Notes: generated by a model from the letters alone, not told the origin. A DNA stretch of 64,000 bases from Rhizobium sp. NXC24 (GCF_002944315.1 NZ_CP024313.1:124001-188000), one strand, 5' to 3'. Shown: positions 19,171-28,275, counted from the stretch's first letter. A program made the numbers and translations.

Positions 19171-20034
19171 ATGTCGGACAAACATATAGACGAACTCAGC
19201 GGCGTCGAAACAACGGGCCATGAATGGGACGGCATCCGTGAACTCAACAATTCCATGCCGCGATGGTGGGTGTGGACATTCTATGTCACGATCCTCTGGG
19301 CCGTCGGCTATGCCGTCGCCTATCCCTCCATACCCCTGATCAGAGATACCACCAAAGGACTGCTCGGCTTTTCGAGCCGGGCGGAACTGCAGCATGAAAT
19401 TAACAACGCCAAGGTTGAGCAGGCCCGCCTCGATGTTATGATCGCCGCAAAATCCGTCGAAGAAATCGACGCCGACCCAACGCTGCGCGAGTTTGCCATC
19501 GCCGGTGGCGCGTCGGCCTTCAAGGTCAACTGCGCGCCGTGTCATGGCTCCGGTGCCACCGGCGCTCCAGGGTTTCCCAATCTGAACGACGACGACTGGC
19601 TGTGGGGCGGCAGTCTTCCCGCCATTCAACAGACCATCGCGCATGGCATCCGCTTTGAGGCAGATCCCGAGACGCACGTCTCTGAGATGCCCGCCTTCGG
19701 TGATGTACTCGAACGCACGCAGATACGCCAGGTGGCCGCTTATATTTGGGGTTTGACCCACACAGTTTTCGATCCGGCAGCGGCCGGCGCCGGCAAGCAG
19801 GTTTTCCTCGACAATTGCGCTGTCTGTCATGGCGAAGACGATAGGGGCAAACAGGAGATAGGAGCACCAAATCTCGCCGACGCGATCTGGCTTAAGGGGC
19901 GAGGGGAGCAGGCGATTATCCGCCAAGTGACGCTGCCGAAGCACGGCATTATGCCGGCTTGGTCGGCCCGGCTAGGCGAAACCACCGTGAAGGAGTTGAC
20001 GGTGTTTGTTCATTCACTGGGTGGTGGAAAATAG
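19171..20034 (+). CDS. fixP: cbb3 oxidase diheme subunit III (FixP/CcoP)
   Basis: The 287-residue protein passes electrons to the oxidase core. It has a membrane helix at about 32-56 and two cytochrome c motifs, CAPCH at 121-125 and CAVCH at 216-220. Likely methionine ligands follow in EMPAFG and GIMPAWS. I take the ATG at 19171 (MSDKHIDELSG). It is the last gene of fixNOQP. Confidence 0.96.
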   Translation: MSDKHIDELSGVETTGHEWDGIRELNNSMPRWWVWTFYVTILWAVGYAVAYPSIPLIRDTTKGLLGFSSRAELQHEINNAKVEQARLDVMIAAKSVEEIDADPTLREFAIAGGASAFKVNCAPCHGSGATGAPGFPNLNDDDWLWGGSLPAIQQTIAHGIRFEADPETHVSEMPAFGDVLERTQIRQVAAYIWGLTHTVFDPAAAGAGKQVFLDNCAVCHGEDDRGKQEIGAPNLADAIWLKGRGEQAIIRQVTLPKHGIMPAWSARLGETTVKELTVFVHSLGGGK

Positions 20035-20228
20035 AAAAGAAAAATCACCAATGCACGTGCATCACAATCCTCATGGCCGGCCGGACGACGCGGTCAGCAG
20101 TCGATCACAATCTTGTCCATTTAAACAAACCCGAGCCCGACGGGTGCGACGCGCGACCATGGTCCCCAGCAAGGTTGCTTTCGGACAGCCAGAAAACTTG
20201 CTCGTAGAACTGAAAAAGATTGCAGGAT

Positions 20229-20242
20229 TTGATTTCAGTCAA
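20229..20242 (+). promoter_or_regulatory. FixK/FNR box upstream of fixGHIS
   Basis: TTGATTTCAGTCAA is a perfect TTGA-N6-TCAA site, about 207 bases before fixG. It would place transcription start near 20280. Confidence 0.75.
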
Positions 20243-20318
20243 CGATCGCAAGCCAGCAAGCTGCTATTCTCCGGCCTTGGAGGACGTCCCTTCGTGCTTT
20301 GGCTCGTAGTTCCTCCGG

Positions 20319-20350
20319 GCCACACCCCTCCCGGAGTGTGGCTCTCCTTT
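20319..20350 (+). terminator. terminator-like hairpin before fixG
   Basis: GCCACAC at 20319-20325 pairs perfectly with GTGTGGC at 20336-20342, and the T-rich TCTCCTTTTG follows. It could end fixNOQP transcripts. If transcription starts near 20280 it would also lie inside the fixGHIS leader. Confidence 0.5.
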
Positions 20351-20448
20351 TGATTGAGCCGATGGGCTCACCTTTCTCTCCCAGACTTGCGTCAAGACTG
20401 CTTGGCTCGTCAAATGCAGGATGAGGATCATCAACAGGATGGCACGCG

Positions 20449-22023
20449 ATGAGCCTCAACATAGCTCCCACGAGAGGTGACGATCGCAGCGAACACTCAG
20501 ACGTCGACGACGTTGGTGCACGGCGCAACCGTCAGCCACTCTATGCTGCACGAAAGAAGGTGTTTCCAAAGCGGGCGCAGGGTCGGTTCCGGCGATTCAA
20601 ATGGATCGTCATGCTGATCACGCTCGGCATCTACTATCTTTCTCCCTGGATTCGCTGGGACCGAGGCCCATATGCGCCCGACCAGGCGATTCTCATCGAC
20701 TTGGCCTCTCGTCGCTTCTTCTTCTTTTTCATCGAGATATGGCCCCAGGAGTTTTTCTATGTGGCCGGTCTGCTTGTCATGGCTGGCTTTGGCTTGTTTC
20801 TCGTAACGTCGGCGGTGGGACGGGCATGGTGTGGTTATGCCTGTCCGCAGACGGTCTGGGTCGATCTCTTCCTTGTCGTGGAACGCGCGATCGAAGGTGA
20901 TCGCAACGCGCGCATGAAACTCGATGCTGGTCCCTGGACGCCGGACAAGCTTGCAAAGCGGGTCGCCAAACACAGCATATGGGTCCTTATCGGCGTCCTC
21001 ACCGGTGGCGTATGGATATTCTATTTCGCGGATGCGCCATCCCTGGCCGTTGCCTTAATCAAGGGCCAAGCGCCGGCGGTCGCCTATGCCACGGTCGCCA
21101 TTCTCACCTCGACCACTTACGTTCTTGGTGGGCTGATGAGGGAACAGGTCTGCACCTACATGTGTCCGTGGCCCCGCATCCAGGGCGCTATGCTGGACGA
21201 AAATTCCCTGGTCGTCACCTACAACGACTGGCGCGGTGAGCCTCGCTCCCGCCATGCCAAAAAAGCTCAGGCAGCGGGCCAGCCGGTTGGCGATTGCGTT
21301 GATTGCAATGCCTGTGTGGCGGTCTGTCCGATGGGCATAGACATCCGCGATGGTCAGCAGATGGAGTGCATCACCTGCGCCCTATGTATCGACGCCTGCG
21401 ACGGCGTGATGGACAAGCTCGATAAGCCGCGCGGCCTGATCTCCTATGCGACGCTGAGCGAGTATGCCGCCAACATGAGCCTTGCGACCAACGGCGGCAC
21501 GGTTGCCGTACAGCCGAACCTCATACGAAACCCTGGTGGCAGCTTCGTCGAGGGCATTCGGCACTTCAATTGGCGGGTGATCTTCAGGCCGCGTGTTCTT
21601 TTCTACGCCGCTGTATGGGCAGCGGTCGGGGTGGCGATGCTCGTGCATCTGGCACTCAGGGAGCGGCTGGAGCTGAACGTGCTCCATGATCGCAATCCGC
21701 AATATGTGCTGGAGTCGGATGGATCAATCCGCAACGGTTATACGCTTCGCGTTCTCAACATGGTCCCGGCGCCGAGGAAAATCGATATCCGACTGGAGGG
21801 CGCAGTAGGAGCGACAATGAAGATCCCCGAACTCTCGAAGGAGGAAGGCCGGCACTTCACTGTCGATGCGGATCCGGACGCGGCCACCTCGCTCAAGGTG
21901 TTCGTAACGCAACAGGCCAAGGCGGAGACGATCAAGGAATTCCTGTTCGTCATAGAGGACGAAAATCACACGGATCGGGCGACGTACCGGGCCGCCTTCA
22001 ACGCACCGGGAGTGCCGAAATGA
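20449..22023 (+). CDS. fixG: FixG/CcoG, membrane ferredoxin-like oxidase assembly protein
   Basis: FixG is needed to mature the cbb3 oxidase, probably reducing copper for its insertion. The 524-residue protein has about five membrane helices, a GRAWCGYACPQTVW segment and two 4Fe-4S ferredoxin clusters near residues 280-320 (CVDCNACVAVCPMG and CITCALCIDACD). A C-terminal Ig-like domain follows the last helix. Its stop overlaps the fixH start by four bases. Confidence 0.96.
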   Translation: MSLNIAPTRGDDRSEHSDVDDVGARRNRQPLYAARKKVFPKRAQGRFRRFKWIVMLITLGIYYLSPWIRWDRGPYAPDQAILIDLASRRFFFFFIEIWPQEFFYVAGLLVMAGFGLFLVTSAVGRAWCGYACPQTVWVDLFLVVERAIEGDRNARMKLDAGPWTPDKLAKRVAKHSIWVLIGVLTGGVWIFYFADAPSLAVALIKGQAPAVAYATVAILTSTTYVLGGLMREQVCTYMCPWPRIQGAMLDENSLVVTYNDWRGEPRSRHAKKAQAAGQPVGDCVDCNACVAVCPMGIDIRDGQQMECITCALCIDACDGVMDKLDKPRGLISYATLSEYAANMSLATNGGTVAVQPNLIRNPGGSFVEGIRHFNWRVIFRPRVLFYAAVWAAVGVAMLVHLALRERLELNVLHDRNPQYVLESDGSIRNGYTLRVLNMVPAPRKIDIRLEGAVGATMKIPELSKEEGRHFTVDADPDAATSLKVFVTQQAKAETIKEFLFVIEDENHTDRATYRAAFNAPGVPK

Positions 22024-22514
22024 GAAGCCAAGTTACCGCCGGACGTCCCTTCACCGGCCGCCATATGCTGGTCGTCATTGTTGCGTTCTTCGCCGTCGTG
22101 ATCGGAGTGAACGTGACGATGGCGGTTCTCGCGTCCACGAGTTGGAGCGGCCTTGTGGTGGAGAATACCTATGTCGCAAGCCAGGAATTCAACAGCAAGG
22201 CCGCAGCAATGCGCGCTATGGCTAGCAGCGGCATTTCCGGCGATCTGTCCTTGCGCGGCAATGTCATTCACTACGATATTCACAATCAGGACGGGTTGCC
22301 GGCGGTGGTCGACGACGTGACGCTGACGTTCAGAAGACCCGTGGGCGACCGAGAGGACTTCGTGCTTGCACTGACCAAGACGAGCGAAGGCCATTTCGAA
22401 GCCAAACATCGCATTGAGGGAGGTGACTGGATCGTGGAAACCATCTCGCGCAGAGACGGTGTCACGGTAATGCATGAGGCCAGGCGCATCGACACGGCGG
22501 AGTTTGGACAATGA
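22020..22514 (+). CDS. fixH: FixH, cbb3 oxidase assembly protein
   Basis: This 164-residue protein has one N-terminal membrane helix (about 15-40) and a periplasmic domain. It contains the FixH signature NTYVASQEFN near the membrane. The gene overlaps fixG and fixI by four bases at either end, the usual fixGHI arrangement. Confidence 0.93.
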   Translation: MRSQVTAGRPFTGRHMLVVIVAFFAVVIGVNVTMAVLASTSWSGLVVENTYVASQEFNSKAAAMRAMASSGISGDLSLRGNVIHYDIHNQDGLPAVVDDVTLTFRRPVGDREDFVLALTKTSEGHFEAKHRIEGGDWIVETISRRDGVTVMHEARRIDTAEFGQ

Positions 22515-24790
22515 CCTGCTGCACCATGGACGCGGAAGGCGTCATGACAATGAGCAAGTGCTGCGCCAGTACCGAGGAGATCGTCCTGGCCAGCCATCCG
22601 CTGGGGGAGGGGCTTCGCCAACTGGACCTCAGCGTTCCCGATATGCACTGTGGCGCATGCATCTCGACCATCGAACGGTCTTTGCGCAGGTTACCCTATG
22701 TGAAGGGCGCGCGAGTCAACCTGACTGCTCGGCGGGTCAGTTGCACCTATGTCGAGCGGCTTGATAATGCTGGCATCGATCCCTCGGGTATTCTTTCCGC
22801 GATCACCGAAACCGGCTATCGGGTGCATATTTTCACTCCCGCCGCGTCCCAGACGGATAGCCTGCGCAATCAATTGCTCCTGGCCGTTGGTGTCTGCGGC
22901 TTTGCCGCAGCGAATATCATGCTGCTCTCGGTATCAGTCTGGTCCGGCGCAGATGCGGCGACGCGAGACCTGTTTCACTGGATTTCCGCGATGATTGCTG
23001 CGCCGGCCCTTATCTATGGCGGCCGTTTCTTTTTTCGCTCGGCGTGGAATGCCTTGAAGCACGGGCGGACCAACATGGATGTGCCCATTTCTCTCGCTGT
23101 CACGCTCTCCTATGCCGTATCGTTGTGGGAGACGATCCATCACGGAGAGCACGCCTGGTTCGATGCCTCCGTTTCGCTGCTATTCTTCCTGCTGATCGGT
23201 CGCGCGCTCGACCATATCATGCGCGAGAAAGCCCGGGCCGCAGTCAACGGTCTTGCGAGGCTCGCACCCCGCGGTGCCCTGTTGATAACGGCCGACGGCA
23301 GCAGGCGATATGTTTCGGTAGAGGACATAGGCATTGGCGACCATATCTTTATCGCCGCCGGCGAGCGCGTCCCCGCCGATGGCGTCGTGATCGCCGGCAC
23401 GAGCGAACTCGATCTCTCCATCGTCACAGGCGAGAGCGTGCCGGTCGCAGTCGGGAATGGCACGGAGGTTCGGTCGGGTTCGATGAACCTCATGGCTTCG
23501 TTGACCATTCGCGTCACGAAGACGGCGGAGAACTCTCTACTCGCCGAGATTATCAGCCTCATGGAAGCTGCCGAAGGGGGCAGGGCGCGCTATCGCAGGA
23601 TCGCGGACCGAGCTGCAAGCCTTTACTCACCGGCAGTCCACCTGCTTGCGCTGGTTTCGTTTCTTGCCTGGGGTTTCATCGGTGGGGATTGGAAGCATGC
23701 GATGCTGGTCGCGGTTGCCGTTCTCATCATCACCTGCCCGTGCGCGCTTGGTCTTGCCGTACCGGTCGTCCAGGTCGTCGCCGCCGGGAAACTGTTTCGC
23801 AGCGGCATTATGATCAAGGATGGTTCTGCTTTGGAACGTCTCGCCGAGGTCGATGCCGTCGTGTTCGATAAGACCGGTACTTTGACGATGGGCCAGCCAT
23901 GTCTCATCGAAATGTTGGGCGCGGGGCCGGAGGAAAGGGCGATTGCGGCCGGTCTTGCCGCGCATTCCCGGCATCCACTCTCCCAGGCGTTGTTGCGTAG
24001 TGCTGGCAGCAATGTCCGCCGGTTCGACAGCGTCGCGGAGATTCCGGGTGCGGGCCTCGAGGCCGAGGCCGCCGACGGACTTTATCGGCTCGGCAACATG
24101 CAGTTCGCTTGCGCCGCCCCGCTTCGTGAAAAAGAACCAAATCAGTCCCTTTCCGAGGTTATACTGTCGAGGAACAGGGTAGAGCTGGCGCGCTTCTACT
24201 TTGAGGACACTCTTCGTCCCGGAGCAGCCGCGGCCATTCGCCAGCTCAGTCTTGCGGGGCTACATACAATGATCCTGTCTGGTGACCGGCGAGCAGTCGT
24301 CGAATCGACCGCGCGGCTATTGCATATGGATCGCTGGATTGCGGAATTGGATCCGAAGCAGAAAGTCGAAGAGTGCGCACGCTTAAACGAGGCGGGCAAC
24401 AAGGTCATGATGGTTGGCGACGGTATCAATGATGCGCCGGCACTTACGGCGGCGCATGTGTCCATGGCTCCCGCAACCGCCTCCGACATTGGCCGACAGG
24501 CGGCAGACCTCGTTTTCCTGAAGGACCGCCTCGACGCGGTTCCGGAGGCGATCTGCGTCGCGCGGCGTACGGCTGCTCTGATCCGCCAGAACTTCGCCCT
24601 TGCCATCGGTTACAATGTGCTGGCTGTTCCGATCGCCATCACGGGCTATGCGACGCCGCTTATCGCCGCTGTCGCCATGTCCACGTCGTCGCTGATCGTC
24701 GTGACGAATGCATTGCGCCTAAATGGCTGGAATTGGCAGACAGAACCTGCCGGCAAATTCGCCACCCCTGCGGGAGCTTCCGTATCATGA
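22511..24790 (+). CDS. fixI: FixI/CcoI, copper-exporting P1B-type ATPase for cbb3 assembly
   Basis: FixI moves copper across the membrane for the CuB site of the oxidase. The 759-residue protein has a cysteine-rich N-terminus (two CC pairs) and a heavy-metal-associated domain with MHCGACIS near residue 45. It has eight helices, the CPC metal path in TCPCALGLA, the phosphorylation motif DKTGTLT, and MMVGDGINDAPAL. The first ATG gives the CC pairs; a second ATG lies 11 codons in. Confidence 0.96.
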   Translation: MTCCTMDAEGVMTMSKCCASTEEIVLASHPLGEGLRQLDLSVPDMHCGACISTIERSLRRLPYVKGARVNLTARRVSCTYVERLDNAGIDPSGILSAITETGYRVHIFTPAASQTDSLRNQLLLAVGVCGFAAANIMLLSVSVWSGADAATRDLFHWISAMIAAPALIYGGRFFFRSAWNALKHGRTNMDVPISLAVTLSYAVSLWETIHHGEHAWFDASVSLLFFLLIGRALDHIMREKARAAVNGLARLAPRGALLITADGSRRYVSVEDIGIGDHIFIAAGERVPADGVVIAGTSELDLSIVTGESVPVAVGNGTEVRSGSMNLMASLTIRVTKTAENSLLAEIISLMEAAEGGRARYRRIADRAASLYSPAVHLLALVSFLAWGFIGGDWKHAMLVAVAVLIITCPCALGLAVPVVQVVAAGKLFRSGIMIKDGSALERLAEVDAVVFDKTGTLTMGQPCLIEMLGAGPEERAIAAGLAAHSRHPLSQALLRSAGSNVRRFDSVAEIPGAGLEAEAADGLYRLGNMQFACAAPLREKEPNQSLSEVILSRNRVELARFYFEDTLRPGAAAAIRQLSLAGLHTMILSGDRRAVVESTARLLHMDRWIAELDPKQKVEECARLNEAGNKVMMVGDGINDAPALTAAHVSMAPATASDIGRQAADLVFLKDRLDAVPEAICVARRTAALIRQNFALAIGYNVLAVPIAITGYATPLIAAVAMSTSSLIVVTNALRLNGWNWQTEPAGKFATPAGASVS

Positions 24791-25065
24791 ATATGCTGAT
24801 CTATCTGATCCCGCTGGCATTGTTTATGGGTACGCTCGGCCTCGGAGGTTTTCTGTGGTCGCTGAGGTCCGGGCAGTATGATGATCTGGAGGGAGCGTCC
24901 TGGCGCATCTTAGTGAATGAGGATAATGCGCCCGAGGGGGCGCAACAAACGACAAGCGTCAGCGCAGATGACCCGACGAAACTGCAAAATTCCCAAATGC
25001 CTGGAATTCACAGACGGTCTAACACGATGACGCTTTTGCGAAATGACGATTCGAAACCGGGTTGA
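24787..25065 (+). CDS. fixS: FixS/CcoS, cbb3 assembly protein with long tail
   Basis: The 92-residue protein starts MNMLIYLIPLALFMGTLGLG, and a helix with FLWSLRSGQYDDLEG follows, the CcoS signature. The start overlaps the fixI stop (ATGA). CcoS is usually about 50-60 residues. Here about 35 extra polar residues follow the conserved part, perhaps from loss of an earlier stop codon. Confidence 0.9.
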   Translation: MNMLIYLIPLALFMGTLGLGGFLWSLRSGQYDDLEGASWRILVNEDNAPEGAQQTTSVSADDPTKLQNSQMPGIHRRSNTMTLLRNDDSKPG

Positions 25066-25270
25066 ATTGCGTGAGGCTTTCAGCCCAGATAGTCGAACTC
25101 GTCTCATGCCAAACACGAATGATGCAAAGCTGCAGCAAAGGCGTTTTTGCAATGATGCCGTTGTTATTCCAATTCGCTGTTGCGGCAAGCGTCATCCATG
25201 TGCCTGAACGTTGCGAAATTGCCACACAAAGCTAGGGTTTGTCTGCGACAGGCAGACCAATTTTCTTTAG

Positions 25271-25284
25271 TTGAGCTGCCTCAA
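25271..25284 (+). promoter_or_regulatory. FixK/FNR box upstream of the OmpW-like gene
   Basis: TTGAGCTGCCTCAA is a perfect TTGA-N6-TCAA site, 65 bases before the start codon. It is well placed for a class II promoter and implies low-oxygen control. Confidence 0.8.
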
Positions 25285-25348
25285 ATCCTGATGTGCCAGC
25301 CGATGTTATTGCTCCTCGATTAAGGATTTCAGATCGAAGGAGACAAGG

Positions 25349-26029
25349 ATGACTTCCAATGACATGGTACGGGCCATCATCGCTAGCGCAATATTGGGTA
25401 CCGTGAGCACCGCGCAGGCTGCCGATCTGACGACACCGCCAAGTAGGCCTCCCATTCCTGCGGCAGCGGATAGAAACCCATGGCAGATGCGGCTGCGGGC
25501 GCTTGGTGTGATCACCACTGACTCTGGGCGCGTCGACGGATTGCCTGGTTCGGATCTTTCCTTTTCGAACACGGTCGTGCCGGAATTCGATATCTCGTAT
25601 TTCTTCACCGACAATATCGCCGCCGAACTCATCCTGGCCACAACCTACGCCAAGGTCCATGGCGGAGGCTCGATTTCAGCGCTCGGTGAGATCGGCAAGA
25701 CTTGGCTGCTGCCGCCAACGCTCACCCTACAATATCATTTCTCCGACTTTGGCGCTTTTCGGCCCTATGTCGGTGCCGGCCTCAACTATACGCTGTTTTA
25801 CAACCAGTCAGGAAAAAGTGCTCGCAGCCTTGATGTCAAAAACACCTTCGGTGTCGCGCTCCAGGCCGGCTTCGACTATATGATCAACGACCACTGGGGT
25901 GTGAACTTCGACGCAAAAAAGATCTTCCTAAGGCCCGATTTCGACGCCAACGTCGGTGGCGCCGGTGTCAGCGGCAAGGCCAGGCTCGATCCATGGCTGC
26001 TTGGCGCGGGCGTAACCTATCGTTTCTAA
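25349..26029 (+). CDS. OmpW-family outer membrane protein
   Basis: The 226-residue precursor has a signal peptide cleaved near AQA/ADL (residue 24). A beta-barrel follows with alternating aromatic strands and the terminal phenylalanine (VTYRF). Segments such as GEIGKTWLLPPTLTLQYHF and FRPYVGAGLNYTLFY are typical of OmpW, an eight-stranded barrel with a hydrophobic channel. AAGGAGACAAGG precedes the ATG. A perfect FixK box upstream ties it to the microaerobic regulon of the neighbouring fix genes. Its cargo is unknown. Confidence 0.88.
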   Translation: MTSNDMVRAIIASAILGTVSTAQAADLTTPPSRPPIPAAADRNPWQMRLRALGVITTDSGRVDGLPGSDLSFSNTVVPEFDISYFFTDNIAAELILATTYAKVHGGGSISALGEIGKTWLLPPTLTLQYHFSDFGAFRPYVGAGLNYTLFYNQSGKSARSLDVKNTFGVALQAGFDYMINDHWGVNFDAKKIFLRPDFDANVGGAGVSGKARLDPWLLGAGVTYRF

Positions 26030-26287
26030 GCCCTCATAAAATCGCTTGATGTAGCGACTTGCGTCATTCAGGGCTCGAGCATCGTTTGGATGGCGTTGGC
26101 CGCCAGTAATGCTGGGTGTGTGCATGCCGACTTAATAATCAAACTTGTGAGAAGATCAAGGTCAACTCGAAGTGGAGTAGCTCGAGAAATGGAACGATTC
26201 GCAAGCAAGTCACAGCGCTATCGAGCTCGCAAGGAGTTCACTTGAGCTCGCATCCAGGTGCGGCCCGAAATTCTGCTCGCAGCGATA

Positions 26288-26387
26288 ATCGCGCGACATC
26301 GACGCCGAGACGCAAAAGCAGGCGCTGGATAAGATGGTCGCAAAATGCCCGCAAGGGGGCGATCTCTATACGCCTATGGGAGCATGA
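26288..26387 (+). pseudogene. thiC: possible 3' remnant of thiC
   Basis: After a stop at 26286-26288 the frame reads about 32 residues ending KMVAKCPQGGDLYTPMGA, and its TGA overlaps the thiO start. The closing GGDLY pattern and the position directly before thiO recall the end of ThiC in thiCOSGE operons. The frame has no start and is blocked upstream. This is a tentative call. Confidence 0.35.
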
Positions 26388-27370
26388 CATTGCGGATTCT
26401 CGTTAAGGGCGCCGGAATTGCCGGCCTCATAGTAGCACGTGAACTTTGCGCGCGTGGCGCTCACGTAACAGTCGTCGACCCGCATCTTGGATTCGGGCGC
26501 TCTGCGTCCTGGCTCGCTGGCGGCATGCTGGCGCCCTGGTGCGAGCGGGAAAGCGCCGATGAGAGAGTAATGACGTTAGGGAAAATGGCCGTGGAATGGT
26601 GGGATGCCGTCGTGCATGGCCAAGTCATCCGTAAAGGGACACTGGTTGTCGCACCTCAACGGGATTCGGGCGAACTCCGCCGCTTTGCGGCCCGTACGTC
26701 TGGGTATGAATGGTTGGACGAAGAGGGTGTGGCCGAGCTTGATCCCGCCCTTGCACGGCGTTTTCGCAGAGGCCTGTTCTTCCAGGGCGAAGCGCATCTG
26801 GATCCTCGCCAGGCGCTGCGCGCGTTGAAAGAGCTGTTGTCGGCAGAGGGCGTCGTCTTTACCGACGAAGATGTGAGCGAAGACGATTTCTCCGATATCG
26901 TTGATTGCACCGGTGCTGCCCGCATCGGGCAAAGTCGCAATCTGCGCGGCGTGCGTGGCGAAATGCTCTATCTGCATACAGAGGAGGTCACGCTCGCCCG
27001 GCCCGTCCGCCTGCTGCATCCGCGCTTTCCCGTCTATATCGTCCCCCGCGGCGAGGGCCTGTTTATGGTCGGCGCGACGATGATCGAGACCGAATTCGAC
27101 GGCCCGATCACTGCCCGCTCGATGATGGAACTGCTGAACGCAGCCTATGCGCTGCATCCAGCCTTTGCGGATGCTACTATCGTCGAAACCGGCGCCGGCA
27201 TCCGCCCTGCCCTCCCCGACAATTTTCCGCGAGTAATGCGGGACGGCAAAGTCACATACCTCAACGGTCTTTATCGCCACGGTTTTCTGCTGGCGCCGAC
27301 AATGGCGGCAGAAGCCGCCGATCTCGTCTTTTCCGAACGGACGACGCAAAGGAGTTTCCTATGCACCTGA
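26384..27370 (+). CDS. thiO: ThiO, glycine/amino-acid oxidase of thiamine synthesis
   Basis: ThiO oxidises glycine to iminoglycine, which feeds the thiazole ring of thiamine. The 328-residue flavoprotein has the FAD-binding motif VKGAGIAGLIVARELCARG at the N-terminus and the family segments AGGMLAPWCERESADE and GLYRHGFLLAPTMA at the end. The ATG at 26384 follows GGGAGC. It overlaps thiS by ten bases. It appears intact, but thiC and thiG beside it are not. Confidence 0.92.
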   Translation: MTLRILVKGAGIAGLIVARELCARGAHVTVVDPHLGFGRSASWLAGGMLAPWCERESADERVMTLGKMAVEWWDAVVHGQVIRKGTLVVAPQRDSGELRRFAARTSGYEWLDEEGVAELDPALARRFRRGLFFQGEAHLDPRQALRALKELLSAEGVVFTDEDVSEDDFSDIVDCTGAARIGQSRNLRGVRGEMLYLHTEEVTLARPVRLLHPRFPVYIVPRGEGLFMVGATMIETEFDGPITARSMMELLNAAYALHPAFADATIVETGAGIRPALPDNFPRVMRDGKVTYLNGLYRHGFLLAPTMAAEAADLVFSERTTQRSFLCT

Positions 27371-27558
27371 TCATTAATGGCGAAGCGCAGACGATCGCCG
27401 CCACGACGCTTTCGCAGCTTTTGGCCGCCCTCGACTACGAAGGCGACTGGCTGGCAACCGCCGTCAACGGCGAACTCGTTCATCGTGAGGATCGCGACGG
27501 ACATATTCTGGCCGACAACGACAGGATCGAGATCCTGACACCCATGCAAGGAGGCTGA
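27361..27558 (+). CDS. thiS: ThiS, sulfur carrier protein
   Basis: This 65-residue ubiquitin-like protein ends in the diglycine (MQGG) that is adenylated and thiocarboxylated to deliver sulfur for thiazole synthesis. Its first strand reads MHLIINGEAQTI. It is intact and lies between thiO and the broken thiG. Confidence 0.92.
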   Translation: MHLIINGEAQTIAATTLSQLLAALDYEGDWLATAVNGELVHREDRDGHILADNDRIEILTPMQGG

Positions 27559-27560
27559 CC

Positions 27561-27671
27561 ATGCTCGATCTCTACGGAAGCCAAATCGGGTCGCGACTTC
27601 TGCTCGGCACCGCGCGCTATCCCTCGCCAGCAGTCCTCGCCGAAGCGGCTACGCGCGCCGCACAGTCTTGA
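27561..27671 (+). pseudogene. thiG: thiG, 5' fragment
   Basis: The first 30 or so codons read like thiazole synthase (MLDLYGSQIGSRLLLGTARY, then PSPAVLAEA). The sequence then leaves the family and meets a TGA at 27669-27671. ThiG is normally about 255 residues, so nearly all of it is lost. Confidence 0.85.
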
Positions 27672-27801
27672 CCGCATCGGGGAATGGAAGGCGCGAATCG
27701 GCAGCATCGTCGGCCGACTATGGAACGCATTGCCGGCGTCTTCGAGAACGGGGAGGGTAGTGCTGCAGTGGTGACGGATATTGTCTTGCATGCGAAATCC
27801 T
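27672..27801 (+). pseudogene. thiE: probable 3' remnant of thiE
   Basis: From 27720 the frame reads ERIAGVFENGEGSAAVVTDI and ends soon after. This resembles the C-terminus of thiamine-phosphate synthase ThiE, the gene that follows thiG in rhizobial thiCOSGE operons. A single deletion from early thiG to late thiE would explain the junction. Confidence 0.55.
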
Positions 27802-28050
27802 AAGCTGAACCAGGCAATGGATCGTAACAAAAACGCCTAAAGGTGCCCTAAACACCGTCGCGCATTGGAACCTGAAGCGCCGGGACACTGCACACAATTT
27901 TGAACCAGCAAACAAAATGGACGCTGCGGCAAATTTCGGGATGCGTGGCTAACGACACGTCCCGGTTAATCTTTTAGAAAATAAGCATATCGCAGTGCGG
28001 TTAAGACTGGATTTCAGGACGAAACAAGTCAACCTTCAGGGGGACGTCTC

Positions 28051-28275
28051 ATGGAACCTAACCGACCCACAACAATACAGATCAGCGCCCCTCAACATGC
28101 CGCGAATAATCCATCTCGCGTCATCGAGCGCGAGGAGGTGCTTGCCGAGGCTTTCCGCGAATTCGTGCTGACAGCCGTCGCTGCCGGTTGGAAAGAGCCG
28201 GAAGTCGCCTTGACCTTGGCCGATATCGCAGATGACTACGTTATGGCGATCGCTCGAAGAGCAGCGGCAAATTAG
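28051..28275 (+). CDS. small conserved-looking hypothetical protein
   Basis: This 74-residue protein follows a good ribosome-binding site (CAGGGGGACG). The first 20 residues are polar. The rest (EEVLAEAFREFVLTAVAAGW, then ALTLADIADDYVMAIARRAA) looks like two helices. There is no signal peptide and no family I recognise. It lies between the thi remnants and the convergent hemN. Confidence 0.6.
   Translation: MEPNRPTTIQISAPQHAANNPSRVIEREEVLAEAFREFVLTAVAAGWKEPEVALTLADIADDYVMAIARRAAAN

Larger units (their letters stand above)
20035..20448. other. fixP-fixG intergenic region
   Basis: A 100-codon frame (20051-20353) opens MHVHHNPHGRPDD but has no good ribosome-binding site, contains a perfect FixK box and ends on a terminator-like hairpin. 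I think it is regulatory DNA rather than a gene, though a small protein cannot be excluded. Confidence 0.5.

Noticed and set aside
18279..19256. Minus-strand open frame of 325 codons opposite fixO, fixQ and fixP
   Set aside because: It is antisense to three certain genes, with no domain or start signal.
20051..20353. 100-codon frame starting MHVHHNPHGRPDD between fixP and fixG
   Set aside because: It has no proper ribosome-binding site, contains a perfect FixK box and ends on a terminator-like hairpin, so regulatory DNA is the better reading.
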